Origin: Sphaerisporangium rufum
GTDB lineage: Bacteria; Actinomycetota; Actinomycetes; Streptosporangiales; Streptosporangiaceae
Assembly (NCBI RefSeq): GCF_016863395.1
Contig: NZ_BOOU01000013.1
Span: forward strand, 186,001 to 250,000
DNA length: 64,000 nucleotides
Reading direction: 5' to 3'
Under the pieces are notes generated by a model. The model had not been told where the DNA came from, ran no database searches, and worked only from the letters and a program-made list of their open reading frames with translations. This document shows, piece by piece, positions 28,675-37,294 of the stretch; the first letter of the stretch is position 1; every line of letters begins with the position of its first letter. The position numbers and the translations under genes are program-made.

Positions 28675-29360
28675 TGACCGAGATGAACGACATGAACGAC
28701 ATGAGCGGCCGCGGGGCGGGCGCCGGCGACGTGTGGAGCGAGGCGGTGGCCGACCGGCCCGCCCCGGCGGCCGGATCCGCCCGGGCCGGGGAGCCCGCCC
28801 AGGCCGGGGAGTCCGTCCAGGCCGGGGAGCCCGCTCGGGACGGCGGGGCCGCCCGGCCCGGCCCGGACGGCGGCCACGAGCGGGCGGCCGGCCGCGAGGA
28901 GTGGTTCCGCGCCCGGGACCGGGAGCGGGCCCGCGCGGCCGGCTCCCGCCCCGGCGCCCCCGGCCCGGCGGCCGACCCGCTCGGCACGGCGGCCGAGGAG
29001 GCCCGCCGGCTGCTGCGGACGGTGCGCGACCGGGTCGGCACGGAGATCGGCCGGACCGTGGTCCGCGGCGGCGTCGGCGGTCTGGGCCAGGCCTTCGGCG
29101 GCGGTCGCCCGAGCCGCGCGGGCGACGTGTGGGGTGAGGCGGTCACCGAGCACGACGAGTACATCTGCCGCGCCTGCCCCGTCTGCCGCGCCAAGGCGGC
29201 GCGGCGCGACGCGGGCGGGGACGTCGGCGGCCACCTGCTCGCCGCCGGCGGCGAGCTGTTCGCCGCGCTGCGCGGGATGGCCGACGCCGTGTCGCGGCCG
29301 GCCCCGCCGCCGCGCGACGGCGACGCGGGCACCCGAGTGGAGCACATCGACCTGGGCTGA
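28674..29360 (+). CDS. Conserved actinobacterial protein with CxxC-type motif (DUF5304-like)
   Basis: A 228-residue protein with an acidic, Pro/Gly-rich disordered first half and a conserved second half. It carries the same short motif twice (GDVWSEAV near residue 16 and GDVWGEAV near 151); the second is followed by a cysteine cluster YICRACPVCRAK that could bind zinc. A start codon overlapping the ArsA stop and a strong AGGAGGGG site make it part of the SRPBCC-ArsA unit. It resembles proteins found at this place in Streptomyces and mycobacteria. The function is unknown. Confidence 0.75.
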   Translation: MTEMNDMNDMSGRGAGAGDVWSEAVADRPAPAAGSARAGEPAQAGESVQAGEPARDGGAARPGPDGGHERAAGREEWFRARDRERARAAGSRPGAPGPAADPLGTAAEEARRLLRTVRDRVGTEIGRTVVRGGVGGLGQAFGGGRPSRAGDVWGEAVTEHDEYICRACPVCRAKAARRDAGGDVGGHLLAAGGELFAALRGMADAVSRPAPPPRDGDAGTRVEHIDLG

Positions 29361-29394
29361 GCGCCCGGTGGCCCTCGGGCAGAAGGGATGAGAA

Positions 29395-30339
29395 ATGGCG
29401 CTGACGATCGGCGTTGACGTGGGCGGTACGAAGATCGCCGCGGGGGTCGTGGACGAGGACGGCCACATCGTGGAGAACCTCTTGCGGCCCACCCCCGCGG
29501 ACAGCCCCGACGACGTGGCGGACACGATCGCCGAGGCGGTGCGCGAGCTCGCGGGCCGCCACGACGTGGAGGCCCTCGGGCTGGGCGCGGCGGGATTCGT
29601 CGACGAGACCCGGTCGATCATGAGGTTCGCGCCGAACCTCGCCTGGCGCGAGGAGCCGCTGCAGAAGAAGCTGGCCGAGCGGACCGGCCTGCCGGTCGTG
29701 GTGGAGAACGACGCCAACGCCATGGCCTGGGGCGAGTACCGCTTCGGCGCCGGGCGCGGCGAGAGCCACGTGGTGTGCGTCACCGTCGGCACCGGCATCG
29801 GCAGCGGCATCGTGATCCAGGGCGCGCTGTACCGGGGCCGCTGGGGCATGGGCGCCGAGATGGGCCACATGCAGGTCGTCCCGGAGGGCCGGCTGTGCGG
29901 CTGCGGCAACCTCGGCTGCTGGGAGCAGTACGCCAGCGGCAACGCCCTGGTGCACGAGGCCCGCCGGCTGGCCGCCGCCGAGCCCGAGCGGGCCGGCCGC
30001 ATGCTGGAGCTGGCCGGCGGGTCGGTGTCCGACCTGTCCGGCGAGCACGTCACCCAGGCGGCCCGCGAGGGCGACGAGGCCGCGTTGAGCGCCTTCACCT
30101 CGCTGGCCGACTGGCTCGGCCAGGGCCTGGCCGACGTGGCCGCCATCCTCGACCCCGGCTGCTTCATCCTCGGCGGCGGCGTCTCCCGCGCCGCCGACCT
30201 GTGGGTCGACCAGACCAGGGCCGCGTTCCTGCGCGCGCTGACCGCCCGGGAGCACCGCCCGCACCCGGAGATCCGGGTGGCCGAGCTCGGCGCCGCGGCG
30301 GGCCTGGTCGGCGCGGCCGACCTGGCGCGCCACCCCTAG
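29395..30339 (+). CDS. glk: ROK-family glucokinase
   Basis: A 314-residue ROK kinase. IGVDVGGTKIAAGVVDEDG is the ATP-phosphate loop, VENDANAMAWGE carries the catalytic Asp, GAEMGHMQV is the sugar-binding Glu/His, and CGCGNLGCWEQYASG is the ROK zinc motif. It phosphorylates glucose with ATP. In Streptomyces the equivalent glkA lies in the same neighbourhood and mediates carbon catabolite repression. AAGGGATGA precedes the ATG. It is the single most clearly metabolic gene in this block. Confidence 0.93.
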   Translation: MALTIGVDVGGTKIAAGVVDEDGHIVENLLRPTPADSPDDVADTIAEAVRELAGRHDVEALGLGAAGFVDETRSIMRFAPNLAWREEPLQKKLAERTGLPVVVENDANAMAWGEYRFGAGRGESHVVCVTVGTGIGSGIVIQGALYRGRWGMGAEMGHMQVVPEGRLCGCGNLGCWEQYASGNALVHEARRLAAAEPERAGRMLELAGGSVSDLSGEHVTQAAREGDEAALSAFTSLADWLGQGLADVAAILDPGCFILGGGVSRAADLWVDQTRAAFLRALTAREHRPHPEIRVAELGAAAGLVGAADLARHP

Positions 30340-30348
30340 GAGCCGCCG

Positions 30349-31038
30349 GTGATCCGCGTCGGCACCTACAACGTGCGGTCGATGTACGACGACACCGCCG
30401 CGCTGGCGCGGGTCATCACCACGATGGCCCCCGACCTGCTGTGCGTCCAGGAGGCGCCCCGGTTCACCGGCTGGCGGGGCGCCCGGGAGCGGCTGGCCCG
30501 GTCCGCCGGGCTGCGGCCGGTCACCGGGCGGCGCCTCGGCGGCGTCGCCGTGCTGGCCGGGCCGCGGACCCGGGTGATCCACGCCGAGAGCCACCCGCTG
30601 CGGGCGTTCACCGGCCTGGAGCGGCGGGCGGTGGCGATCGCGGTCGCCGAGCACGCCGGCACCCGGCTGACCGTGGCCTCGGTCCACCTCGACCTGCACG
30701 CCGGTGCCCGGCTGTGCCACGCCGGCGAGATCATGGGCCTGGCCGGCGCGGTCGCGGACCGGTTCGGCGCGCCGCTGGTGGTGGCCGGCGACGTCAACGA
30801 GCGGCCCGGCGGCCCGGTGTGGGGCTACCTCACCCGGGGGCTGGCCGACTGCTACCTGATCGCGCCGTCCGGTGACGGGCGCACCTTCCCCGCCCGGCGG
30901 CCGGAGAGCCGGCTGGACGTCGTGCTGGCCGATCCGGCGCTCGCCGTGCGATCCTGCGGCGGCGTGGCCGCCGACCCGGCCGACCTGCGGGCCGCCACCG
31001 ACCACCTGCCGGTGATCGCCGACCTCACGGCCACCTGA
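30349..31038 (+). CDS. Endonuclease/exonuclease/phosphatase-fold protein
   Basis: A 229-residue EEP-superfamily protein: N-terminal TYNVRSM (metal-site Asn), LLCVQEA (catalytic Glu), SVHLDLHA, AGDVNERPGG and the C-terminal TDHLPVIADL His motif. All catalytic positions are present. Relatives are nucleases, phosphatases or sphingomyelinase-like enzymes; there is no signal peptide, so it acts in the cytoplasm. GTG 30349 follows a TAGGAG site that overlaps the glucokinase stop, so the two are co-transcribed. Confidence 0.85.
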   Translation: MIRVGTYNVRSMYDDTAALARVITTMAPDLLCVQEAPRFTGWRGARERLARSAGLRPVTGRRLGGVAVLAGPRTRVIHAESHPLRAFTGLERRAVAIAVAEHAGTRLTVASVHLDLHAGARLCHAGEIMGLAGAVADRFGAPLVVAGDVNERPGGPVWGYLTRGLADCYLIAPSGDGRTFPARRPESRLDVVLADPALAVRSCGGVAADPADLRAATDHLPVIADLTAT

Positions 31039-31094
31039 GGTAGATGATTCGGTGAAGTGTGGGGTACGTGCCACGCACCGGATGGCAGGACACG

Positions 31095-31100
31095 TACGAT
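31095..31100 (+). promoter_or_regulatory. -10 box TACGAT, leaderless start
   Basis: TANNNT, six bases, then ATG 31107. No Shine-Dalgarno. Confidence 0.5.
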
Positions 31101-31106
31101 TTGGAC

Positions 31107-32300
31107 ATGTCCCGTCGCCTGCCGCCGGGTGTGACGCCGTTGTGCGTGCTGGTGACCGGTGTGCTGGCCGGGGGCCTTCTCCACGGCGGTTCCGCCCATG
31201 CCCACGCCGACCCGTCCCGGCCGAGCGCCGCCGAGCGCGGCCCGGCGACGCTGGTCCAGGAGTCGGCCACCGCGCGGCTGCGGGCCGACGGCTCGCTCTC
31301 CGACGTCGCGGGGCTGTCCAAGTCGAACGTCTGGGCGGTGGGCCAGGAGGACGTCTGGGAGGCCTGGCAGAACCGCGGCGTGATCACCCACTGGAACGGC
31401 TCGGCCTGGACCGAGCTCGGCATCCGCAACGACGCCTCGGGGGCGGGGCACCTGAGGTCGGTCGCGATCGCCTCCCCCCGGGAGATCTGGGCGGTGGGCG
31501 ACGCCCACGACGGCCTGCCGTACGTGGTGCGCGGGGACGGCTCGGTGTTCGACCGGATCAGCGTCCCGGAGTTCGGCTCGGGCGACTGGCTCGGCGGCGT
31601 GGCCGCGGCACCGGGCCGCACGGTCGCGGTCGGCGCCCGGCGCGGCAAGCCGCTGATCGCCACGGTCACCGCCAAGGGGTGGACGGTCACCGCCGGCAAG
31701 ACCGCCGGCACGCTGTACGGCGTCACGCCGGCCGGCAAGGGCGACAGCTGGGCGGTCGGCGACGGTGACGGCGAGCCGCTGATCATGAAGGTGTCCGGCG
31801 GCACCGCGAAGCCGGTGAAGATCCCGGACATCCCCGGCGGGTTCCTGCGCGACGTGACGGCGGAGGGCGCGAAGAAGGCGGTCGCCGTCGGCGGCGTCTA
31901 CCACGACGACGGCGGCATCGCCCCGCTGGTGCTCTCCTGGAACGGCCGGCGCTGGAGCCGGGCCCGACTTCCGGACCGCCCCGCCGAGCTGTACGGCGTC
32001 ACCGGTGACGGCAAGGGGCACTTCTGGGCGTCCGGCCATGACCCCGGCACCCCCGGGCAGGCGTTCCTGCTGCGCGGCGGCGCCGCCGGGTGGAAGGCCG
32101 TCCGCGGCAAGGCCGCCGGCGGCTCGCGCACGGTGCGCCTGCTGGCCGTCACGCACGTCGGCGATCTCACCATGGCGGTCGGGCACGTGGTGGACGCCCG
32201 CGACCGCTACACCGACGTGGTGGAGCGGTTCCAGCCCGGCGCGACCCGGGCCGCCGCCACCGGCCGCACCGGGCGGGACACCGGCCCCGCCGCGCGCTGA
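31107..32300 (+). CDS. Secreted beta-propeller-like protein
   Basis: A 397-residue exported protein with a signal peptide (LCVLVTGVLAGGLLHGGSAHA) and repeated units of the form V(A/G)AVG or WAVG followed by a polar loop and W (NVWAVGQED, IWAVGDAHD, SWAVGDGDG, AVAVGGVYH, FWASGHDPG, MAVGHVVDA). This spacing of about 45-50 residues suggests a six- or seven-bladed propeller. Similar actinobacterial proteins are of unknown role. There is no lipobox. A leaderless promoter box precedes it. Confidence 0.75.
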   Translation: MSRRLPPGVTPLCVLVTGVLAGGLLHGGSAHAHADPSRPSAAERGPATLVQESATARLRADGSLSDVAGLSKSNVWAVGQEDVWEAWQNRGVITHWNGSAWTELGIRNDASGAGHLRSVAIASPREIWAVGDAHDGLPYVVRGDGSVFDRISVPEFGSGDWLGGVAAAPGRTVAVGARRGKPLIATVTAKGWTVTAGKTAGTLYGVTPAGKGDSWAVGDGDGEPLIMKVSGGTAKPVKIPDIPGGFLRDVTAEGAKKAVAVGGVYHDDGGIAPLVLSWNGRRWSRARLPDRPAELYGVTGDGKGHFWASGHDPGTPGQAFLLRGGAAGWKAVRGKAAGGSRTVRLLAVTHVGDLTMAVGHVVDARDRYTDVVERFQPGATRAAATGRTGRDTGPAAR

Positions 32301-32349
32301 CCAGGGCGACCCGGGCTTCTCCGCCCGCCCTCCCGAGCGGTCCGGGCGG

Positions 32350-32829
32350 TCAGATCACCGCGCCGTCGTCCCAGCCGGAGCCGGGCGGCGGGCCGTCGCC
32401 CATCCGGACGATCAGCGCCACGAAGCCGCCGATGAACGCGGCGATCGCGGTGAACACGATCCAGCCGTCCATCGGCCAGTTCAGCAGGGCCGCCAGCAGC
32501 AGGTACGCCGGGCCGCCGAACAGCGCGAGCCAGGCGGCCCTGGTGCCGCCGTCCATCTTGGGCAGCGGCGGCGGCGGAGGCGGGACGTAGTGGTCCTCGT
32601 CCTCCTCCGGCGCGGGGGGCCGCTCCTCGTCCTCCGCCGCGGCCCCGTCCTCGGCGGCGGGCGGGTCCTTCACCGCGGGGGGTGCCGGCGTCGCCGGGGG
32701 CGCCGCATCCTCCTCGGAGACGTTCTCCCGGTCCGGCCAGGGATGCCCGGCCGTGCCGGGCTCGGCGGTCTCGTTGAACGAGGCGACGATCTGACGCCAG
32801 ACCTCGTCCTCATCGCTCTGTGGCGTCAC
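32350..32829 (-). CDS. Small membrane protein with acidic Pro-rich cytoplasmic tail
   Basis: A 159-residue protein. The first about 90 residues are acidic and Pro/Ala-rich with a run of seven prolines. The C-terminal 65 residues hold two membrane helices (AWLALFGGPAYLLLAALLNW and WIVFTAIAAFIGGFVALIV). A conserved-looking start VWRQIVASFNE is typical of hypothetical proteins common in Streptomyces and relatives. GTG 32829 is used. Function unknown. Confidence 0.75.
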   Translation of the reverse strand: MTPQSDEDEVWRQIVASFNETAEPGTAGHPWPDRENVSEEDAAPPATPAPPAVKDPPAAEDGAAAEDEERPPAPEEDEDHYVPPPPPPLPKMDGGTRAAWLALFGGPAYLLLAALLNWPMDGWIVFTAIAAFIGGFVALIVRMGDGPPPGSGWDDGAVI

Positions 32830-32979
32830 CGGTCACTTCGATTCGTTTCCCATGCTCGTGATCCACTGGCTGGCTGGTGCTGGCGATCGTGCGGGTGGTG
32901 TTCGTCGGACGGTCATGGCCGGCGGCCGGCCGCCCGGGTCTGGCCGCGGCCTCGCGCGTGGCTCACCGCCGGGGTCGGA

Positions 32980-33741
32980 TCAGTCCCTCTGCAAGGGTAC
33001 CGAGGCATGCGTCCTGATGAACTCGAGGCTCCCTTCGAATATCCGCTCGGCATCGTTGTCCAGCGTCGCGACGTGATAGCTGTCGGGGCATTCGCGCACC
33101 TCCAGATTGTCGCCCAGGGTCCGGCGCAGCAGGCGGACGCTGTGCGGCTTCACCACGTGGTCCTCCGGGCTGTGGTACACGAGCACCGGCTGGGTGATCA
33201 GGTGGAGTTCCGACCGCACCAGCGACCACAGCCGGGGCAGCGTGGCCGCCGCCCGCACCGGCGTCCGGGTGTACCCCAGCTCGACCGCGCCCTCCTTCTT
33301 GATGTCGTTGGCGACGCCGGGCACCGAGGGGACCACGAACTTCAGCAGCGGGGCCAGCTTCAGCAGCCACACGTCGTTCACGATGGAGGGGTTCACCACG
33401 ACGAGGCCGCGCACCGAGGGGCCGTGCACCTCGGCCAGTCGCAGCGCCATGCAGCCGCCCAGGGACAGGCCCATCACGAAGACCTCGGCGCACCGGCCCG
33501 CCAGGCTCTCGAAGGCGTGCTCCAGCTCGGCGTACCAGTCCTCCCAGCGGGTGTGGCTCATCTCCTGCCAGGTGGTGCCGTGGCCGGGCAGCCGGGGGAG
33601 TGATACGGTCAGGCCCGCCGCCGCCAGGTGCTCCGCCCACGGGCGCAGTGACTGCGGCGTGCCGGTGAACCCATGGCAGAGCAGGACGCCCACCTGGCCA
33701 CCTTCGTGCTGGTACGGCGCGGAGCCGGGCATCAGCGGCAT
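32980..33741 (-). CDS. Alpha/beta hydrolase (carboxylesterase/monoacylglycerol lipase-like)
   Basis: A 253-residue esterase of the Est30 type: oxyanion-side LLCHGFTGTPQSL, nucleophile elbow GLSLGGC (Ser), catalytic Asp in YHSPEDHVV and His in DSYHVATLD. The order and spacing are complete. It may cleave short acyl esters or monoglycerides. It is divergent from plsC, a phospholipid-acylating enzyme, and separated by a 182-bp region with two inverted repeats. ATG 33741 has GAGGGGAA five bases upstream. Confidence 0.88.
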   Translation of the reverse strand: MPLMPGSAPYQHEGGQVGVLLCHGFTGTPQSLRPWAEHLAAAGLTVSLPRLPGHGTTWQEMSHTRWEDWYAELEHAFESLAGRCAEVFVMGLSLGGCMALRLAEVHGPSVRGLVVVNPSIVNDVWLLKLAPLLKFVVPSVPGVANDIKKEGAVELGYTRTPVRAAATLPRLWSLVRSELHLITQPVLVYHSPEDHVVKPHSVRLLRRTLGDNLEVRECPDSYHVATLDNDAERIFEGSLEFIRTHASVPLQRD

Positions 33742-33923
33742 GACGGTTCCCCTCGTGGTGCGGCTCGCCTGATCGTCGCATGTTCCGGCGCCTCTCCGCG
33801 AGGTCCGACATCCCCGGTGTCGCGGATGTCGCGTCCGGGGATGTAGGGGTGGCATGCCAGGCATGCGAAGATGACGCCACGCCGCCGTAACGCGGGCGAA
33901 CGACACCACAGGCCGGAGAAGGG
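33742..33923. promoter_or_regulatory. Divergent esterase/plsC promoter region with inverted repeats
   Basis: Holds ACATCCCCGG (33808-33817) paired with CCGGGGATGT (33835-33844), and a perfect 7+1+7 palindrome GCATGCC-A-GGCATGC (33852-33866). These are candidate operator or RNA elements; no consensus promoter is obvious. Confidence 0.35.
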
Positions 33924-34652
33924 ATGCCGGGAGTGTTCTACTGGCTGGTCAAGGCCGTTCTCTCGCCGTTCCTGCACCTGGTCTTCCGGCCATGGACCGA
34001 GGGCACCGACAACGTTCCGCGCGAGGGGGCGGTCATCCTGGCCGGCAACCACCTCTCCTTCGCCGACCACTTCTTCGGCGCGCTGCCGCTGCCGCGCAAG
34101 GTGATCTCCCTCGGCAAGGCCGAATATTTCACCGGCCGGGGTCTGAAAGGGCTGCTGAGCAAGGCGTTCTTCAAAGGCGTCGGCACGGTGCCGATCGACC
34201 GGTCGGGCGGCAAGGCCAGCGAGGCGGCGCTGCGCACCGGGCTGCGGGTGCTGCGCGAGGGGCACGTGCTCGGCATCTACCCCGAGGGCACCCGCTCGCC
34301 GGACGGGCGCCTCTACAAGGGCAAGACCGGGGTGGCCCGGCTGGCGCTGGAGGCCCGGGTGCCGGTGATCCCGTGGGCGATGGTCAACACCTTCGAGATG
34401 ATGCCGCCCGGCCGGCCGCTGCCCAAGCTCGGCATTCGCCCCGGGGTGCGTTACGGCAAGCCGCTGGACTTCTCCCGCTACTACGGCATGGAGGAGGACC
34501 GGCTGGTCCTGCGCGCGGTCACCGACGAGATCATGTACGCGCTGATGGAGCTGTCCGGCCAGGAGTACGTCGACAAGTACGCCGCCAGCGCCAAGGTCGA
34601 GATGGCCCGCGCCGCCCGCCGCAGGCAGCCCCCGCCCACCCCCGAAGCCTGA
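33924..34652 (+). CDS. plsC: 1-acyl-sn-glycerol-3-phosphate acyltransferase family protein
   Basis: A 242-residue PlsC-type acyltransferase. The catalytic motif NHLSFADH (NHxxxxD) is at about residues 43-50, the glycerol-phosphate-binding EGTRSPDG about 121-128, and the PVIPWAMVNT segment follows. It transfers an acyl chain to lysophosphatidate or a related lipid at the membrane. Synteny with pimB, fadD15 and ArsA matches M. tuberculosis Rv2182c. GGAG five bases before the ATG supports the start. The C-terminus is a basic Arg/Pro tail. Confidence 0.9.
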   Translation: MPGVFYWLVKAVLSPFLHLVFRPWTEGTDNVPREGAVILAGNHLSFADHFFGALPLPRKVISLGKAEYFTGRGLKGLLSKAFFKGVGTVPIDRSGGKASEAALRTGLRVLREGHVLGIYPEGTRSPDGRLYKGKTGVARLALEARVPVIPWAMVNTFEMMPPGRPLPKLGIRPGVRYGKPLDFSRYYGMEEDRLVLRAVTDEIMYALMELSGQEYVDKYAASAKVEMARAARRRQPPPTPEA

Positions 34653-34666
34653 GATCTCCGGTCGCC

Positions 34667-34688
34667 CCCGGCGGCACGATCCGCCGGG
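34667..34688. terminator. Hairpin between plsC and hypF
   Basis: CCCGGCGG, 6-base loop, CCGCCGGG: a perfect 8-bp stem between convergent genes, inferred terminator. Confidence 0.5.
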
Positions 34689-34750
34689 AGGGCGGGAGCG
34701 CACGCCGCCAGGGCGTTGCCGGCCCTGCCCGGGCGGGGGACGGTGTCGTG

Positions 34751-37036
34751 TCACCTACGGCGCCGCCGGGACGGGTGGTCCAGGGCGGCGGCGATGGCGG
34801 CCTGGCCGAGGCTGACGCCGCCGTCGTTGGGCGGGACGCGGGAGTGCAGCAGCACCTGGAACCCGGCGGCCTCCAGCAGCGGCACCGCCCGCTCCAGCAG
34901 CAGCAGGTTCTGCCAGACCCCGCCGGACAGCGCCACCGCCGCCAGGCCGGTGCGCTCGCGGGCCAGCGCGCAGCCCGCGGCGACCAGGCCGGCCAGCCCG
35001 TTGTGGAAGCGCGCCGCGACCACGCCGGGCCGGACGCCGGCCGAAAGGTCCGCCGCCGCGGCGGCGACCATGTCCTGGCCCCGCGCGACGAACGGCGTCC
35101 CGCCGTCGATCGGGCACGGGTAGGCGCCCCGCTCGGCCCGGTCGGCGGCCTCCTCCAGCTCGACGGCGGCCTGCCCCTCGTAGGTGATCGCGTCCCGCCC
35201 GGTGACCAGCGCGGACACCGCGTCGAACAGCCGCCCCGCGCTGGAGGTGGCCGGTGCGTTGACCCCGCGCGCGGCCATCGCGACCACCGCCTCCCAGTGC
35301 GTGGCATTGCGTGCGCGGACCGGCAGGTCCGGGGGTGCCGCGTCCCCCAGGTAGGCGGCGGCCATCCGCCAGGGCTGGCGGACCGCGGCGGCGCCGCCGG
35401 GCATCGGCACCGGGGCCAGGTGCCCGGCACGCACGAATCCGGTGAGGTCGGCGACCAGGAACTCCCCGCCCCACAGCGTGCCGTCCGGGCCGTAGCCGAG
35501 GCCGTCGAACGCGACGCCGATCACCGGCCCGGCCGCCCCGTTGTCGGCCAGGCAGGACGCGATGTGCGCGTGGTGGTGCTGGACGCCGACCGGCTCGGCG
35601 TCCGCGCGGGCCAGCGCGTACCGGGTGGACAGGTACTGCGGGTGCAGGTCGTGCGCCACCACCCGCGGGACGATGCCGAACAACCGCTCGAAGTGCGCCA
35701 CCCCCTCGGTGAACGCCCGGTGGGTGGCGGCGTCGGCCAGGTCGCCGGTGTGCGCGGAGACGAACGCGCGCCCGCCACCGGCCAGGCAGAACGTGTGCTT
35801 GAGTTCGGCGCCGCAGCCGAGGACGGGCCGGCGGGCCGGCCGCGGCAGGACGATCGGCGCCGGGACGTACCCGCGGGAGCGGCGGACCGGCAGTGACCGG
35901 CCGCGGAAGACCTGCACCACCGAGTCGTCGGCCCGGACGTGGATCACCCGGTCGTGCAGCAGGACGGCGTCGGCCAGCGCGGCCGGGGCCGCCTCGTCCC
36001 GGTGCGCGATCGGCTCGCCCGCCAGGTTGCCGCTGGTCAGCACCAGGGGCGCCGCCACCCGGGCGGCCAGCAGGTGGTGCAGCGGCGAGTAGGGGAGCAT
36101 CACGCCGAGCCGGCCCGTCCCCGGGGCGACCGACGGCGCCACGGCGGCGCCGGCGCGGCGGCGCAGCAGCACGATCGGCCGCGCCGCCGCGGTGAGCAGC
36201 CGCGCCTCGGCCGCGTCCGCCGCGCACAGCTCCCGGGCGGCGGCCAGGGTGGCGGCCATCAGCGCGAACGGCCGGTGCTCGCGGCGCTTGCGGGCGCGCA
36301 GCTCGGCGACGGCCGGCTCCAGGTCGGCGCGCACCGCCAGGTGGTAGCCGCCGACGCCCTTCACCGCGACGATCCGGCCGGCCCGCAGCAGTTCCGCCGC
36401 CGCGGCCAGCGGATCGCCCGGGTCCCCGGCGCCGTCCGCGACGCCGCCGTCTTCGGTGCGCAGCAGCCGCAGGCGCGGCCCGCAGGCCGGGCAGCAGACC
36501 GGCTGCGCGTGGTGGCGGCGGTCCGCCGGGTCGCGGTACTCGGCGGCGCACGCCGCGCACATGGCGAACGGCGCCATGGTGGTCGCGGCCCGGTCGTAGG
36601 GCGAGGAGCGCACGATCGTGAACCGCGGGCCGCAGCCGGTGCAGTTGACGAACGGGTGGCCGTACCGCCGGTCGCCCGGATCGGCCAGCTCGCGCAGGCA
36701 GTCGTCGCAGGTCGCCATGTCCGGCGAGATCAGCGCCCGGCCGCGGCCGTCGCCGGCGCTCGGGCCGATCACGAAGCCGGGCCGGCCGGTGGCCGGTATC
36801 TCGCGCGCGGTGACCCGCTCGACGACGGCCGCCGGCGGCGGCCGGTCCCGCACCGCGCCGAGGAACTCGGCCACCGCGGCGGGGTGACCCTCCACCTCGA
36901 CCAGCACGCCGCGCTCGTCGTTGCCCACGTGCCCGGACAGCCCGAGCCGGGCCGCCAGCCGGTGCACGAAAGGCCGGAAACCCACCCCCTGGACGATCCC
37001 GTCGACCCGGACCAGCGTCCGGACACGCCCGTTCAC
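34751..37036 (-). CDS. hypF: HypF carbamoyltransferase (hydrogenase maturation), orphan
   Basis: A 761-residue HypF with the full domain order: acylphosphatase (VQGVGFRPFVHRLAARLGL, residues about 5-92), two paired zinc fingers (CDDC/CTGC and CAAC/CCPAC, about 110-185), a YrdC-like domain (KRREHRPFALMA region) and a Kae1-like ATPase domain (HHHAHIASCLADNG, FDGLGYGPDGTLWGGE, ALSGGVWQN). HypF converts carbamoyl phosphate to carbamoyl-AMP and loads HypE to make the cyanide ligands of NiFe hydrogenase. No other hyp or hydrogenase genes are within the window, so its partners lie elsewhere or it is a relic. GTG 37036 is the start. Confidence 0.95.
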   Translation of the reverse strand: MNGRVRTLVRVDGIVQGVGFRPFVHRLAARLGLSGHVGNDERGVLVEVEGHPAAVAEFLGAVRDRPPPAAVVERVTAREIPATGRPGFVIGPSAGDGRGRALISPDMATCDDCLRELADPGDRRYGHPFVNCTGCGPRFTIVRSSPYDRAATTMAPFAMCAACAAEYRDPADRRHHAQPVCCPACGPRLRLLRTEDGGVADGAGDPGDPLAAAAELLRAGRIVAVKGVGGYHLAVRADLEPAVAELRARKRREHRPFALMAATLAAARELCAADAAEARLLTAAARPIVLLRRRAGAAVAPSVAPGTGRLGVMLPYSPLHHLLAARVAAPLVLTSGNLAGEPIAHRDEAAPAALADAVLLHDRVIHVRADDSVVQVFRGRSLPVRRSRGYVPAPIVLPRPARRPVLGCGAELKHTFCLAGGGRAFVSAHTGDLADAATHRAFTEGVAHFERLFGIVPRVVAHDLHPQYLSTRYALARADAEPVGVQHHHAHIASCLADNGAAGPVIGVAFDGLGYGPDGTLWGGEFLVADLTGFVRAGHLAPVPMPGGAAAVRQPWRMAAAYLGDAAPPDLPVRARNATHWEAVVAMAARGVNAPATSSAGRLFDAVSALVTGRDAITYEGQAAVELEEAADRAERGAYPCPIDGGTPFVARGQDMVAAAAADLSAGVRPGVVAARFHNGLAGLVAAGCALARERTGLAAVALSGGVWQNLLLLERAVPLLEAAGFQVLLHSRVPPNDGGVSLGQAAIAAALDHPSRRRRR

Positions 37037-37294
37037 GAAGATCAGTCTCGCCCGGCGGGTCCGCTAGCACAACGAACCCGCCGGCCGGCGAGCCGAAGGC
37101 GGTCGCCTCTCGGACCGGAGCACGGGGCCGGGCCGGCGGACTCGCCGGGACGGGGCACCGGCCCGATCAGAGCCGAACGCCCCGCGAGGGGCCCACGGGT
37201 CAGGATGCCGGGGGCGGGGTGTATGAGGCCGGCGGGCCGCAGGTCAGGATGCCCGGCGGGGTAGTGCCCGGCCGTCGCCCGCGGGCCGGGGCGG

